This document shows, in pieces, positions 35,453 to 44,358 of a DNA stretch of 64,000 bases. The DNA is from Flavobacterium sp. N3904. Lineage in GTDB: Bacteria > Bacteroidota > Bacteroidia > Flavobacteriales > Flavobacteriaceae. The first letter of the stretch is position 1. The number at the start of each line of letters is the position of its first letter. Below the pieces are notes generated by a model. That model worked only from the letters and a program-made list of their open reading frames with translations, was not told the origin of the DNA and ran no database searches. Position numbers and translations under genes: made by a program. The stretch is taken from positions 620,001 through 684,000 of the forward strand of contig NZ_CP110009.1 in NCBI RefSeq assembly GCF_025947305.1, written 5' to 3'.

Positions 35453-35491
35453 AAATTCCAAACCCAATCGTGAAATTGGAATTTGGAATTT
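35453..35491 (-). terminator. Terminator after leuS; hairpin family member
   Basis: AAATTCCAAA and TTTGGAATTT, with an inner CCAAT/ATTGG stem around the loop AATCGTGAAATT. It lies between leuS and the hydrolase unit. Confidence 0.85.
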
Positions 35492-35513
35492 TTAAAATTT
35501 GAAATTTATATTT

Positions 35514-38500
35514 TTACCCCACCAAATTGATAACCCTCCCCGGAACGATAATCACCTTGTTTGGTGTTTTACCATCCAGCTGTTTGATGGTTCTTTCGTC
35601 TTTCATAACGATTTCCTCGATTTGTTCTTTGGTTAAATCCAAAGGCAAATTGATGGTAAAACGCATTTTCCCGTTGAAAGAAACCGGATATTCCTTATCG
35701 CTTTCTACCAAATGTATTTCGTCCAAAGCAGGAAAAGGTACCGTTGCAATAGAACCTGTATTTCCTAACAACGACCATAATTCCTCAGCAATGTGTGGCG
35801 CACAAGGCGAAATCACAATCGCCAACGGTTCTAAAATAGCACGAGAGTGACAGTTTTGCGCTGACAATTCATTCACACAAATCATAAATTGAGAAACCGA
35901 GGTATTGAAAGAGAAACTCTCGATATCTTCCGCCACTTTCTTGATGGTTTTGTGCAATGATTTTAGGTTATCTTTCGTTGGTTCGTCATTGGTAACAATC
36001 AAACCATTTTCGTCGAAATACAAACGGCATAGTTTTTTCAAGAAACCAAAAACACCTGAAATTCCTGCTGTGTTCCAAGGTTTCGCTTGTTCCAATGGCC
36101 CTAAAAACATTTCGTACAAACGCAACGTATCGGCTCCATATTCATTACAAATATCATCCGGAGTAACTACATTGTATTTTGATTTCGACATTTTTTCAAT
36201 TTCGCGGCCAACGATATATTTACCATTTTCTTCGGTGATAAATTCTGCATTAGCATAATCTTCTCTCCAAGCTTTGAATTTTTCAGTATCTAATTCATCT
36301 GAAGAATTAACCATTGATACATCTATATGAATAGCATCAAAATAAATATTCGAAAATTTTAAATTAAAATCAGAATAATAATTATTAAAATACTCTTCTT
36401 TTTCTTTAATAAATTTATCAATTTTATCGTTACTTCCGTTCTTTAAGAAATCATTAATAATGTTTTTAGAAACAAAAGTTTCTATTATTTCAAAACAAAT
36501 GTCATTTCTTGAATCTGAATAAGTTCTTTCAAAATCAATCTTAACTCTATAAACAAACGCACTCATCCCCAAAATCATCCCCTGATTAATCAGTTTCTTG
36601 AACGGTTCTTCAGTTGGTGCAAAACCTTTGTCTTTTAAGAATTTGTTCCAAAAACGAGAATACAATAAGTGACCTGTAGCGTGTTCGCTTCCGCCAATGT
36701 ATAAATCCACGCTTTCCCAATATTTCAATGCTTCCTTGCTGGCAAATTCGTTCTCGTTGTGCGCATCCATATAACGCATCCAATACCAAGAACTTCCTGC
36801 CCAACCTGGCATCGTGTTCAATTCCAAAGGAAAAATAGTTGCATTGTCAACCAAACTCGTTTCAACCACTTTATTATTCACACTGTCCCAAGCCCAAACT
36901 GTTGCGTTTCCTAAAGGAGGCAATCCGTCTTCGGTTGGTAAGTATTTCTCCACTTCCGGCAAGATGATAGGCAAATGTTGCGCATCGATCATTTGCGGTA
37001 AGCCATTCACATAATACACCGGGAAAGGCTCTCCCCAATATCTTTGACGGGAGAAAACCGCATCACGCAAACGGTAATTGATTTTCCCTTTTCCTTGGCT
37101 TATTTCTTCAAGTGCTGAAATTATCTTTTTGGTCGCTTCTTTGTAATTCAGTCCATTTAGGAAATCCGAATTCGCAATTTCTACATTGTCTTTAGAACCG
37201 AAAGCTACTTCCGAAATATCCACATTCGCAAAAATGTTTTTGATTTCGGGCATTCCTTTTTGACCTTTAAAGAAATTAGCGAAAGCATAATCTCTTTCAT
37301 CACCACAAGGAACCGCCATCACAGCACCTGTCCCGTAACCCGCCAAAACATAATCCCCAATCCAAACCGGAATCGGTTCTTTGGTAAACGGATGCTCCGC
37401 AAACGCTCCCGTGAAAACTCCCGAAATGGTTTTTACATCGGCCATACGCTCTCTTTCGGAACGCTTGGCTGTTTTTTCGATGTAGGCTTCCACTTCTGCT
37501 TTTTGTTCGTCAGTTGTGATTTGCGACACTAATTCGTGTTCTGGCGCCAAAGTCATAAACGTTACCCCAAAAATAGTATCAGGTCTAGTCGTAAAAACTG
37601 AAATACTACTTTCTGAATTCTGCAATCTAAAATCCACCATCGCACCAACCGATTTTCCAATCCAGTTTCTTTGGCTTTCCTTAATACTTTCGCTCCAGTC
37701 AATATCATTCAAACCTTGCAGTAAACGTTCCGCATAAGCCGAAATACGCATGCTCCATTGCGTCATTTTTTTTCGAATTACAGGATAGCCGCCACGTTCC
37801 GAAACACCATTTACAATTTCGTCATTCGCCAAAACCGTTCCCAATCCAGGACACCAGTTTACTTCGGTTTCCGCCAAATACGTCAATCGGTATTGCAACA
37901 AAATTTTCTCCTGTTGCTCTTTTGCAAAAGCGTTCCATTCATTTGCAGTAAATAATTCAATATTATCGTCACAAACCGCATTTACGTTAGCATTTCCTTC
38001 TGTAGAAAAAACGGAAACCAAAGTCGAAATATCCTCTGCCTTATCTGTATTTTTATTGTACCAAGAATTAAACAATTGGATGAAAATCCATTGGGTATGC
38101 TTGTAATAATCAGGATTCGAAGTACGCACTTCACGATCCCAATCAAATGAAAATCCTATTTTGTCCAACTGCTTTCTGTACCCGGCAATCACTTTCCCTT
38201 CTTTGTCGACACCACCATCAATATTTACCGAAGTCGTGTCCTCTGGACGTTGCCCAGTCTGAATCGCATATTGCTCCGCCGGCAATCCAAAACTGTCATA
38301 CCCCATTGGGTGCAACACGTTAAAACCTTGGTGTCTTTTGTATCTCGAATACACGTCCGATGCGATATACCCCAGCGGATGCCCCACGTGTAGTCCCGCT
38401 CCAGACGGATACGGAAACATATCCAACACATAGTGCTTTGGTTTATCAGAGTTGTTTTGAGCAGCAAAAGTTTTATGCTCTGCCCAGTATTTTTGCCATT

Positions 38501-38531
38501 TGGCTTCTATTTCGTTCGGATTGTATTTCAT
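35514..38531 (-). CDS. leuS: Leucyl-tRNA synthetase with expanded insertion
   Basis: A 1005-residue class I synthetase that charges tRNA-Leu. The HIGH-type motif is in FPYPSGAGLHVGHPLGY (about residues 40-56), the editing domain lies in the middle (TTRPDTIFGVTFM), and KMSKSKYN is near residue 775. The protein is long for the family; flavobacterial forms already have insertions, but the stretch between GMSAFVYRV and IHIDVSMVN (about residues 660-733) looks longer and strikingly rich in N, D, K, F, I, Y. The corresponding DNA (about 36330-36550) is more AT-rich than the rest of the gene, yet the frame is open and the core motifs are intact. Confidence 0.97.
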   Translation of the reverse strand: MKYNPNEIEAKWQKYWAEHKTFAAQNNSDKPKHYVLDMFPYPSGAGLHVGHPLGYIASDVYSRYKRHQGFNVLHPMGYDSFGLPAEQYAIQTGQRPEDTTSVNIDGGVDKEGKVIAGYRKQLDKIGFSFDWDREVRTSNPDYYKHTQWIFIQLFNSWYNKNTDKAEDISTLVSVFSTEGNANVNAVCDDNIELFTANEWNAFAKEQQEKILLQYRLTYLAETEVNWCPGLGTVLANDEIVNGVSERGGYPVIRKKMTQWSMRISAYAERLLQGLNDIDWSESIKESQRNWIGKSVGAMVDFRLQNSESSISVFTTRPDTIFGVTFMTLAPEHELVSQITTDEQKAEVEAYIEKTAKRSERERMADVKTISGVFTGAFAEHPFTKEPIPVWIGDYVLAGYGTGAVMAVPCGDERDYAFANFFKGQKGMPEIKNIFANVDISEVAFGSKDNVEIANSDFLNGLNYKEATKKIISALEEISQGKGKINYRLRDAVFSRQRYWGEPFPVYYVNGLPQMIDAQHLPIILPEVEKYLPTEDGLPPLGNATVWAWDSVNNKVVETSLVDNATIFPLELNTMPGWAGSSWYWMRYMDAHNENEFASKEALKYWESVDLYIGGSEHATGHLLYSRFWNKFLKDKGFAPTEEPFKKLINQGMILGMSAFVYRVKIDFERTYSDSRNDICFEIIETFVSKNIINDFLKNGSNDKIDKFIKEKEEYFNNYYSDFNLKFSNIYFDAIHIDVSMVNSSDELDTEKFKAWREDYANAEFITEENGKYIVGREIEKMSKSKYNVVTPDDICNEYGADTLRLYEMFLGPLEQAKPWNTAGISGVFGFLKKLCRLYFDENGLIVTNDEPTKDNLKSLHKTIKKVAEDIESFSFNTSVSQFMICVNELSAQNCHSRAILEPLAIVISPCAPHIAEELWSLLGNTGSIATVPFPALDEIHLVESDKEYPVSFNGKMRFTINLPLDLTKEQIEEIVMKDERTIKQLDGKTPNKVIIVPGRVINLVG

Positions 38532-38643
38532 TCCAGTGTATATTGTTTTTTAACGAAGTCATGCTATCGCACACTCAGGTCTTTTTTATCTTTATTACCC
38601 TCTGAGGATTAAAAATCCTGAAAGAGTTATGGCAATTAAGCGG

Positions 38644-38651
38644 CAAATTTA
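38644..38651 (-). promoter_or_regulatory. -7 promoter element for leuS with a long leader
   Basis: Reads TAAATTTG then C on the minus strand, 112 nt upstream of leuS. The leader contains GGATTTTTAATCC and CTCAG...CTGAG inverted repeats and could fold; a regulatory role is only a possibility. Confidence 0.5.
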
Positions 38652-38742
38652 CATTTATTGTACGAAAGTTAAAACTTTGGGACTTATTAACTTCAAATTA
38701 AAGAATATGTTTATTATTTTTACCCCATAATTTAGATATACT

Positions 38743-39618
38743 ATGAGTTCATCATTTGAAAAGTTTCAAAAGCGCAGGTTAATTTCCTCTTATTTTTCAG
38801 TAGTGCTAAGTGTTTTCTTGGTATTGTTTCTACTAGGCATATTGGGATTTTTTATAATCAATTCCAAAAAACTTGCCGATGACTTTAGAGAAAAAATAGC
38901 AATGACTGTATTTTTCAAAAATGAAGCCAATGACACAATTCTTAAAGCGTTTGGTCAGGAATTGAAAACGACCAAGTTTTCGAAATCATTTGTTTATGTT
39001 TCAAAAGAACAGGCGGCAAAAGAACATACCGATATTATTGGTGAAGATTTTGTGACCTTCTTGGGCGAAAATCCGTTGCAAAATTCATACGATATCCATT
39101 TAAAAGCTGATTACGTTGTAAAAGACAGTATAGCAAAAATAGAATCCCGCCTACGCAAAAACCCAATGGTTTCTGACATTGTTTACGACAAACAATTGGT
39201 AAATCTGGTAAACGACAACATCAAAAAAGTCAGTATGTGGATTTTAATCATTAGTGCATTCCTGACTTTTATCGCGGTACTTTTAATCAACAGTTCGTTG
39301 CGACTTTCCATATATTCCAACCGTTTTATCATCAAAACCATGCAAATGGTGGGCGCTACCAAATCATTTATTCGAAAACCATTTGTAATGCGCAGCATCA
39401 AACTGGGAATGATTGGTGCAGGTCTTGCTATCTTGGCTTTGATTGGCGTTTTGATTTACTTGGAAAACAGTTATCCTGACCTTGGCATTCTTGATGACAA
39501 ATTACTGATTGGCCTTGTGTTGGTTGCTGTATTTGGCCTTGGTGTCTTAATCACTTGGCTAAGCACTTATTTTGCCACGCAACGTTTCTTGAATTTAAGA
39601 ACAGACGACCTTTATTAA
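38743..39618 (+). CDS. ftsX: Cell division protein FtsX
   Basis: A 291-residue permease-like protein of the FtsEX complex, which links cell division to peptidoglycan hydrolase activation. N-terminal helix (FSVVLSVFLVLFLLGILGFF pattern near residues 18-40), a periplasmic domain of about 120 residues, and the C-terminal FtsX block with NRFIIKTMQMVGATKSFIRKPFVMRS and three further helices. ftsE is not next to it. It starts the ftsX-DUF3098-uppP-truB run. Confidence 0.95.
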   Translation: MSSSFEKFQKRRLISSYFSVVLSVFLVLFLLGILGFFIINSKKLADDFREKIAMTVFFKNEANDTILKAFGQELKTTKFSKSFVYVSKEQAAKEHTDIIGEDFVTFLGENPLQNSYDIHLKADYVVKDSIAKIESRLRKNPMVSDIVYDKQLVNLVNDNIKKVSMWILIISAFLTFIAVLLINSSLRLSIYSNRFIIKTMQMVGATKSFIRKPFVMRSIKLGMIGAGLAILALIGVLIYLENSYPDLGILDDKLLIGLVLVAVFGLGVLITWLSTYFATQRFLNLRTDDLY

Positions 39619-39621
39619 TTT

Positions 39622-39654
39622 TAGATTGCAGATTTTAGACTGCAGATTTCAGTT
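39622..39654. repeat. GATTGCAGATTTTAGACTGCAGATT-type repeat before DUF3098
   Basis: Two similar units TTAGATTGCAGATT and TTAGACTGCAGATTT, downstream of ftsX. They belong with the TCTGAAATC-like runs described in the findings. Confidence 0.5.
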
Positions 39655-39710
39655 ATAAAACATAAACTTAAAACAGCGGATGAGATTGCTTCGTCCCTCT
39701 CAATTACAAA

Positions 39711-39950
39711 ATGAAAAACGAAGAAAATAAACACGAATTCCTTTTTGAAAAAATAAACTATAAAATTCTATTAATTGGAATTGGTGTAATTGCACTTGGC
39801 TTTATATTAATGTCAGGTGGAGGAAGCGATGACCCTAATGTTTTCAACGACTCTGTTTTTGATTTCCGAAGAATTCGTTTGGCTCCAACCACGGTTTTAA
39901 TTGGTTTTGGAATTACCATTTATGCCATTCTTAAAAACCCTAAAAAATAG
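39711..39950 (+). CDS. DUF3098 small membrane protein
   Basis: A 79-residue protein with two membrane helices (KILLIGIGVIALGFILM and PTTVLIGFGITIYAIL) joined by a loop containing SGGGSDDPNVFNDSVFDFRRIRLAP, the hallmark of DUF3098. It is regularly found between ftsX and uppP in Bacteroidota, suggesting a role in division or cell-wall lipid metabolism, but no function is established to my knowledge. Confidence 0.9.
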   Translation: MKNEENKHEFLFEKINYKILLIGIGVIALGFILMSGGGSDDPNVFNDSVFDFRRIRLAPTTVLIGFGITIYAILKNPKK

Positions 39951-40025
39951 TAATCCTTTTTCAGAATTCAGTTTTCAGATAGTACCTGACTGAAAACTGA
40001 AAATTAACTGAAACCTTACTCAAAA

Positions 40026-40835
40026 ATGAATACATTCCAAGCTATCCTACTTGCTATTGTTGAAGGTCTAACAGAATATCTTCCTATTTCCTCAACTGGA
40101 CATATGATATTTGTTAGTTCTTATTTCGGAATTCAAAATGATGATTTCGTCAAACTTTTCCAAGTTTCTATACAATTTGGAGCTATTTTGGCCGTAGTTG
40201 CTTTATACTGGAAAAAGTTTTTTGATTTCTCTAAATTTAATTTCTACATAAAATTAGCTTGTGCCGTGATACCGGCCCTTGTTTTAGGCAAATTATTTGA
40301 TGACAAAATAGAAGCTGTCCTTGGAGATCCAATTCCCATTACAATTGTACTTATCCTTGGAGGAATAATTTTGCTTTTTGTTGACAGTAGATTTCACAGC
40401 CCAACAATAGTAGCAGAAGAAGAGATTACTATCAAAAAAGCGGTTGCAATAGGTTTTTGGCAATGTTTAGCCATGATGCCGGGAACAAGTCGTTCTGCTG
40501 CTTCTATAATTGGAGGAATGCAACAAGGATTAACACGCCAAGCTGCAGCAGAATTTTCATTTTTCCTTGCTGTTCCAACAATGCTAGCGGTTACTGTTTA
40601 TTCATTATTATTAAAGACATATGAAGTTTCACATTTAAAAGGATACGAACTTCTTATTCAATCCCCAAAAAACATAAAGTTATTCTTAATGGGTAATGTA
40701 ATTGCTTTTATAGTAGCGATTATAGCCATTAAATTTTTTATTGGCATAATCAAACAATACGGTTTCAAACCTTGGGGATGGTATAGAATAATCGTTGGTG
40801 TTTTTCTTTTAGTTTACTTTTCATACATAAAATAA
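40026..40835 (+). CDS. uppP: Undecaprenyl-diphosphatase (BacA/UppP)
   Basis: A 269-residue inner-membrane phosphatase that recycles undecaprenyl diphosphate, the wall-lipid carrier. Motif EGLTEYLPISSTGH is at residues 13-26 and PGTSRSAASIIGG near 157-169; about eight hydrophobic helices. Length is typical. truB starts 7 nt after its stop. Confidence 0.97.
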   Translation: MNTFQAILLAIVEGLTEYLPISSTGHMIFVSSYFGIQNDDFVKLFQVSIQFGAILAVVALYWKKFFDFSKFNFYIKLACAVIPALVLGKLFDDKIEAVLGDPIPITIVLILGGIILLFVDSRFHSPTIVAEEEITIKKAVAIGFWQCLAMMPGTSRSAASIIGGMQQGLTRQAAAEFSFFLAVPTMLAVTVYSLLLKTYEVSHLKGYELLIQSPKNIKLFLMGNVIAFIVAIIAIKFFIGIIKQYGFKPWGWYRIIVGVFLLVYFSYIK

Positions 40836-40842
40836 CAACCCA

Positions 40843-41541
40843 TTGACAACCGAAGATTTTTTAAACGGCCAAATTCTGTTAATTGACAAACCGTTGCATT
40901 TTACTTCTTTTCAAGCAGTAAATAAGCTCAAATATGCACTAATCAACAAAGCAGGATTACCAAAAAAATTCAAGATAGGGCACGCAGGTACTTTAGATCC
41001 ATTGGCTTCTGGATTATTGTTGGTTTGTACCGGAAAATTCACCAAAAAAATATCAGAACTCCAAGGCCAAGCAAAAGAATATACTGGAACTTTCTATATT
41101 GGAGCCACTACTCCATCCTATGATTTGGAAACCGAAATAGACCAGACTTTCCCAACAGAACATATCGATGAATCTCTGATTTATGAAACCGTAAAACAAT
41201 TTTTGGGTGAAATTGATCAAAAACCACCTATTTTTTCGGCTATAAAAAAAGACGGCATTCGATTATACGAACACGCCCGTGCAGGAGAAACGGTTGAAAT
41301 TGCTTCAAGAAAAACCACAATTCACGAATTTGAAATCACCCGAATTGCACTTCCCGAGGTTGATTTTAGAGTAGTCTGCAGCAAAGGAACTTACATTCGT
41401 TCTCTCGCTTTTGATTTTGGAAAAGCGATGAATTCAGGTTCGCATTTAATGGTTTTGCGCCGTACCAAAATAGGCAATTATGATGTAAAAGATGCCATTG
41501 ATGTCAATTTATTCGAGCAAACATTATCCCATCCGATGTAA
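40843..41541 (+). CDS. truB: tRNA pseudouridine-55 synthase
   Basis: A 232-residue enzyme that makes pseudouridine 55 in the T-loop of tRNAs. Catalytic Asp52 is in KIGHAGTLDPLASGLL; further family blocks are GTFYIGATTPSYDLETE, QKPPIFSAIKKDGIRLYEHAR and VVCSKGTYIRSLAFDFG. Start is TTG (MTTEDFLNG), 7 nt after uppP, so they are probably co-transcribed. It lacks the C-terminal PUA domain of longer TruB forms, normal for this group. Confidence 0.95.
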   Translation: MTTEDFLNGQILLIDKPLHFTSFQAVNKLKYALINKAGLPKKFKIGHAGTLDPLASGLLLVCTGKFTKKISELQGQAKEYTGTFYIGATTPSYDLETEIDQTFPTEHIDESLIYETVKQFLGEIDQKPPIFSAIKKDGIRLYEHARAGETVEIASRKTTIHEFEITRIALPEVDFRVVCSKGTYIRSLAFDFGKAMNSGSHLMVLRRTKIGNYDVKDAIDVNLFEQTLSHPM

Positions 41542-41548
41542 TCAAAAA

Positions 41549-41590
41549 AAAAACACATGACAAATCAGAATTGAATTTGCGATGTGTTTT
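41549..41590. terminator. Terminator after truB, possibly bidirectional
   Basis: AAAACACAT and ATGTGTTTT arms, with a 22-nt loop. On the other strand it would end the short ORF at 41646-41723. Confidence 0.7.
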
Positions 41591-41645
41591 TGCTAAGATC
41601 AAAGTAATATTACTTCATGTTTTTTTCCCACTTTCTAGCTGCTGG

Positions 41646-41723
41646 TTAATAGTGAGTGGCACTTTCATTTCCAAACAGCAAATGAGACACGTAATCATAA
41701 ACCTTTTCAAATAAATTTCTCAT
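41646..41723 (-). CDS. Candidate 25-residue small protein with in-frame downstream extension
   Basis: This 318-bp gap between truB and the thioredoxin-like gene holds a short minus-strand frame, MRNLFEKVYDYVSHLLFGNE then SATHY and a TAA stop at 41646-41648. In the same frame the sequence continues without further stops as PAARKWEKNMK to a TAA at 41610-41612. An AT-rich leader and the shared terminator would frame a small transcription unit. It could be a tiny protein, a longer one truncated by one nonsense codon, or chance. I do not recognise it. Confidence 0.3.
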   Translation of the reverse strand: MRNLFEKVYDYVSHLLFGNESATHY

Positions 41724-41859
41724 AATGATGTTTTTTAAATTGTTGAACAATATTTAATCACACCAATAAAAAAAGTAGATAGAAATAATAGACTCGGTTA
41801 GCAATCACTAAGTTACATTTTTTTTTGACAAAAAAAATAAAAAATAAAAAAACTTATAA

Positions 41860-42477
41860 TCACAAACACACACTCTCTTTTATAGCATACATCATATCAA
41901 CAATCTCGTTCTGTACAGACAGTCCTTTATCGTGCAAATACCACAATTGCAGTTGAGATTTGGCTTCTTCATCTACAACTCCAAATTGTTCTTTATAATT
42001 TTTAATTAAATCAGTTGCCCCTTTTGGTCTTGGTCCCCAATGACTGCAAACCTTGCCCAATTGCTTATCAATTACAAGAAGTTTAGGAATGGCTCTGGCA
42101 CCATTAGTCAAAAAATGATTCATTAAATCATCATTCGAATCGCGGAGAACTATTTTCAATTCAATTTTGTTTGATTCAGCTGCCATTTTATTTATTACCG
42201 GCAAAATTTGCGCGGCATCTCCACACCAACCTTCAACAATCACCAACCAAATGTATTCTTTTTCTAATGCTTTCAATTTTACACTAATTTCCTCGGGAAC
42301 GGTTATGGTTTTATCCAATCGTTTCAAACGGGCTTCGTTCAGAGTAGTGTAATGCAACAAATCCTCTGATTGATCATCACCAGTTGACTTCCCTTCAGAC
42401 AATAAATCGGATACAATTTTTCTATATTCTAAATAACTATAACTATTAAACAACGCTTTCGCAACTGAACTTTTCAT
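41860..42477 (-). CDS. Thioredoxin-fold family protein
   Basis: A 205-residue cytoplasmic protein. I start it at 42477 (MKSSVAKALFNSYSYLEY), where the pattern of a clean helical N-terminus begins; 17 more codons are open upstream. The fold is suggested by WLVIVEGWCGDAAQILPVINKM (about residues 89-110), a thioredoxin-like active-site position with a single Cys (WCGD), and AIPKLLVID with the cis-Pro. With no second Cys it probably is not a classical disulphide reductase. Function unknown. Confidence 0.75.
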   Translation of the reverse strand: MKSSVAKALFNSYSYLEYRKIVSDLLSEGKSTGDDQSEDLLHYTTLNEARLKRLDKTITVPEEISVKLKALEKEYIWLVIVEGWCGDAAQILPVINKMAAESNKIELKIVLRDSNDDLMNHFLTNGARAIPKLLVIDKQLGKVCSHWGPRPKGATDLIKNYKEQFGVVDEEAKSQLQLWYLHDKGLSVQNEIVDMMYAIKESVCL

Positions 42478-42658
42478 ATGTATATAATGTTTGTTTTTTT
42501 TGTGAATATGGTATCGCCAGATCTTCATTGGTGTTTGTGACAGCTGTTGTCATGGCGATTTCATATTTTAATTATTTTTAAGCAAATTTAAATATCTCAA
42601 TCGGTAAAAAGTGTGATAAAAATCACTTAAGATTCAACAAAATGCTTAATTTTATAAA

Positions 42659-43444
42659 ATGTTCAGCCATTCAAAATCAATAGGTTTAATATTGTCCGGA
42701 GGTGGGTCAAAAGGGATTGCCCACGCTGGTGTTTTGCAATTTTTGGAAGAAAAAAACATCATTCCTAATCATATTGCAGGGTCAAGTGCAGGATCCATTG
42801 TTGCCGCTTTGTACGGTAGCGGAAAATCACCCAAGGCTATTCTGGAATTCTTCAAATCCATTTATTTTTTTCATTGGAAACATTTTACCTTTTCCAAAGC
42901 GGGTTTGATTGATTCGGAATCCTTCAAAGAATATTTCTATGAAATTTTTAAAGACACTACTTTGGGCGATCTTAAAATTCCAATTCATATTAATGCAACA
43001 GATATGATTAAAGGAAAATCAAAAGTATTTGGCCCCGAAACCAAAACAATTGATGCTATTTTGGCCTCCTCATCATTTCCCGGAGTAATGTCTCCTTATG
43101 AATTTGATGGTAAATTATACAGTGACGGAGGTATTCTCAATCATTTTCCAACCGAGATATTAAAAGGCAAATGCGATACTTTGATTGGTGTTTACGTTAG
43201 TCCAATACACCAAATAGAAGCTAAAGATTTAAATTCCATCAAAGCCGTTACAGCTCGAGCCTTTGATCTATTCTCGGCCAATTCCAGCATACACAAATTT
43301 GACCATTGCGACTGGCTGATAGAACCTGAAGCACTATCGCTTTACAGCACTTTTGAAACCAGCAAAATCAAAATGGAAGCCATTTTTGATATCGGATACG
43401 AATCGGCCAAAAAATCATACAAAAAACTTAATTTAAATATTTAA
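42659..43444 (+). CDS. Patatin-like phospholipase
   Basis: A 261-residue serine hydrolase of the patatin/RssA type. Oxyanion loop GGGSKGIAHAG is at residues 14-24, the nucleophile elbow GSSAG at 41-45 with Ser43, and the dyad Asp in SDGGILNHFP. No signal peptide, so it acts in the cytoplasm or at the membrane, probably on phospholipid or acyl substrates. Single gene. Confidence 0.92.
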   Translation: MFSHSKSIGLILSGGGSKGIAHAGVLQFLEEKNIIPNHIAGSSAGSIVAALYGSGKSPKAILEFFKSIYFFHWKHFTFSKAGLIDSESFKEYFYEIFKDTTLGDLKIPIHINATDMIKGKSKVFGPETKTIDAILASSSFPGVMSPYEFDGKLYSDGGILNHFPTEILKGKCDTLIGVYVSPIHQIEAKDLNSIKAVTARAFDLFSANSSIHKFDHCDWLIEPEALSLYSTFETSKIKMEAIFDIGYESAKKSYKKLNLNI

Positions 43445-43476
43445 GGGACACTATTTCAAGAAAAACAGAATATGTC

Positions 43477-43484
43477 TATATTTG
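43477..43484 (+). promoter_or_regulatory. -7 promoter element for pyrH
   Basis: TATATTTG then C matches the consensus and lies 87 nt before pyrH, leaving a leader of about 80 nt. Confidence 0.5.
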
Positions 43485-43571
43485 CACAAATTTGGCAGCA
43501 TTGAACCCAATCAATAATGCAATTTCTTTTCGAAAAACGAAGGGAGACCTTAAAAAAACAAAAACTGACTA

Positions 43572-44279
43572 ATGAAATACAAAAGAATCCTTCTGAAATT
43601 AAGTGGTGAAGCTTTAATGGGTGATTTACAATACGGAATCGACCCAAAACGATTGGCCGAATATGCTGACGAAATTAAGCAAATTCACGAAAAAGGAGTT
43701 GAAATCGCTATTGTAATTGGTGGGGGAAACATTTTTAGAGGTGTTGCAGGAGCCAGTTCCGGGATGGACAGAGTACAAGGAGATTATATGGGAATGCTAG
43801 CAACCGTAATTAACGGAATGGCATTACAAGGAGCTCTTGAAGACAAAGGCATGAAAACCCGTTTGCAAACTGCCTTAAAAATGGAATCAATCGCAGAACC
43901 TTACATCAAAAGAAGAGCGGACCGTCACTTGGAAAAAGGAAGAATCGTAATTTTTGGTGCCGGAACAGGTAATCCCTATTTTACAACAGATACTGCAGCC
44001 GTTTTGCGTGGAATCGAAATCAATGCTGATGTAATTCTAAAAGGAACTCGTGTTGATGGCGTTTACGACTGTGATCCGGAGAAAAATGCCACTGCAGTAA
44101 AGTTTGATTTCATCTCGTTTGATGATGTATTGAAAAAAGGATTGAATGTAATGGATACCACCGCATTTACTTTAAGTCAGGAAAACAAATTACCAATTGT
44201 GGTATTCGATATGAATAAAATTGGCAATTTATTGAAAATTTGTGAAGGACAAAATATAGGAACCGTAGTTAATATATAA
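43572..44279 (+). CDS. pyrH: Uridylate kinase
   Basis: A 235-residue UMP kinase of the amino-acid-kinase fold, converting UMP to UDP. Motifs: [13 protein letters not shown] at the N-terminus, [58 protein letters not shown]. Length normal. The gene is followed by frr after 79 nt, the usual pyrH-frr pairing. Confidence 0.97.
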   Translation: MKYKRILLKLSGEALMGDLQYGIDPKRLAEYADEIKQIHEKGVEIAIVIGGGNIFRGVAGASSGMDRVQGDYMGMLATVINGMALQGALEDKGMKTRLQTALKMESIAEPYIKRRADRHLEKGRIVIFGAGTGNPYFTTDTAAVLRGIEINADVILKGTRVDGVYDCDPEKNATAVKFDFISFDDVLKKGLNVMDTTAFTLSQENKLPIVVFDMNKIGNLLKICEGQNIGTVVNI

Positions 44280-44318
44280 AAAAAAACAGAAGACAGTTTT
44301 CAGATGGCAGTACAACAA

Positions 44319-44350
44319 ATCTGAAATCTGAAGTTTTAACTCTGAAATCT
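44319..44350. repeat. TCTGAAATC repeat before frr
   Basis: ATCTGAAATCTGAAG and CTCTGAAATCTT stand 9 to 40 nt before the frr start, matching the run at 4261-4286. Confidence 0.6.
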
Positions 44351-44358
44351 TAAAAAAA

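Noticed and set aside
36300..36570. Intein or inserted gene in leuS
   Set aside because: The inserted part has no splice-junction Cys/Ser or terminal His-Asn, and is far too short; a lineage insertion explains it better.
42538..42552. TGACA/TGTCA inverted repeat upstream of the thioredoxin-like gene
   Set aside because: Short and imperfectly placed relative to a promoter; no second copy found, so not supported as an operator.
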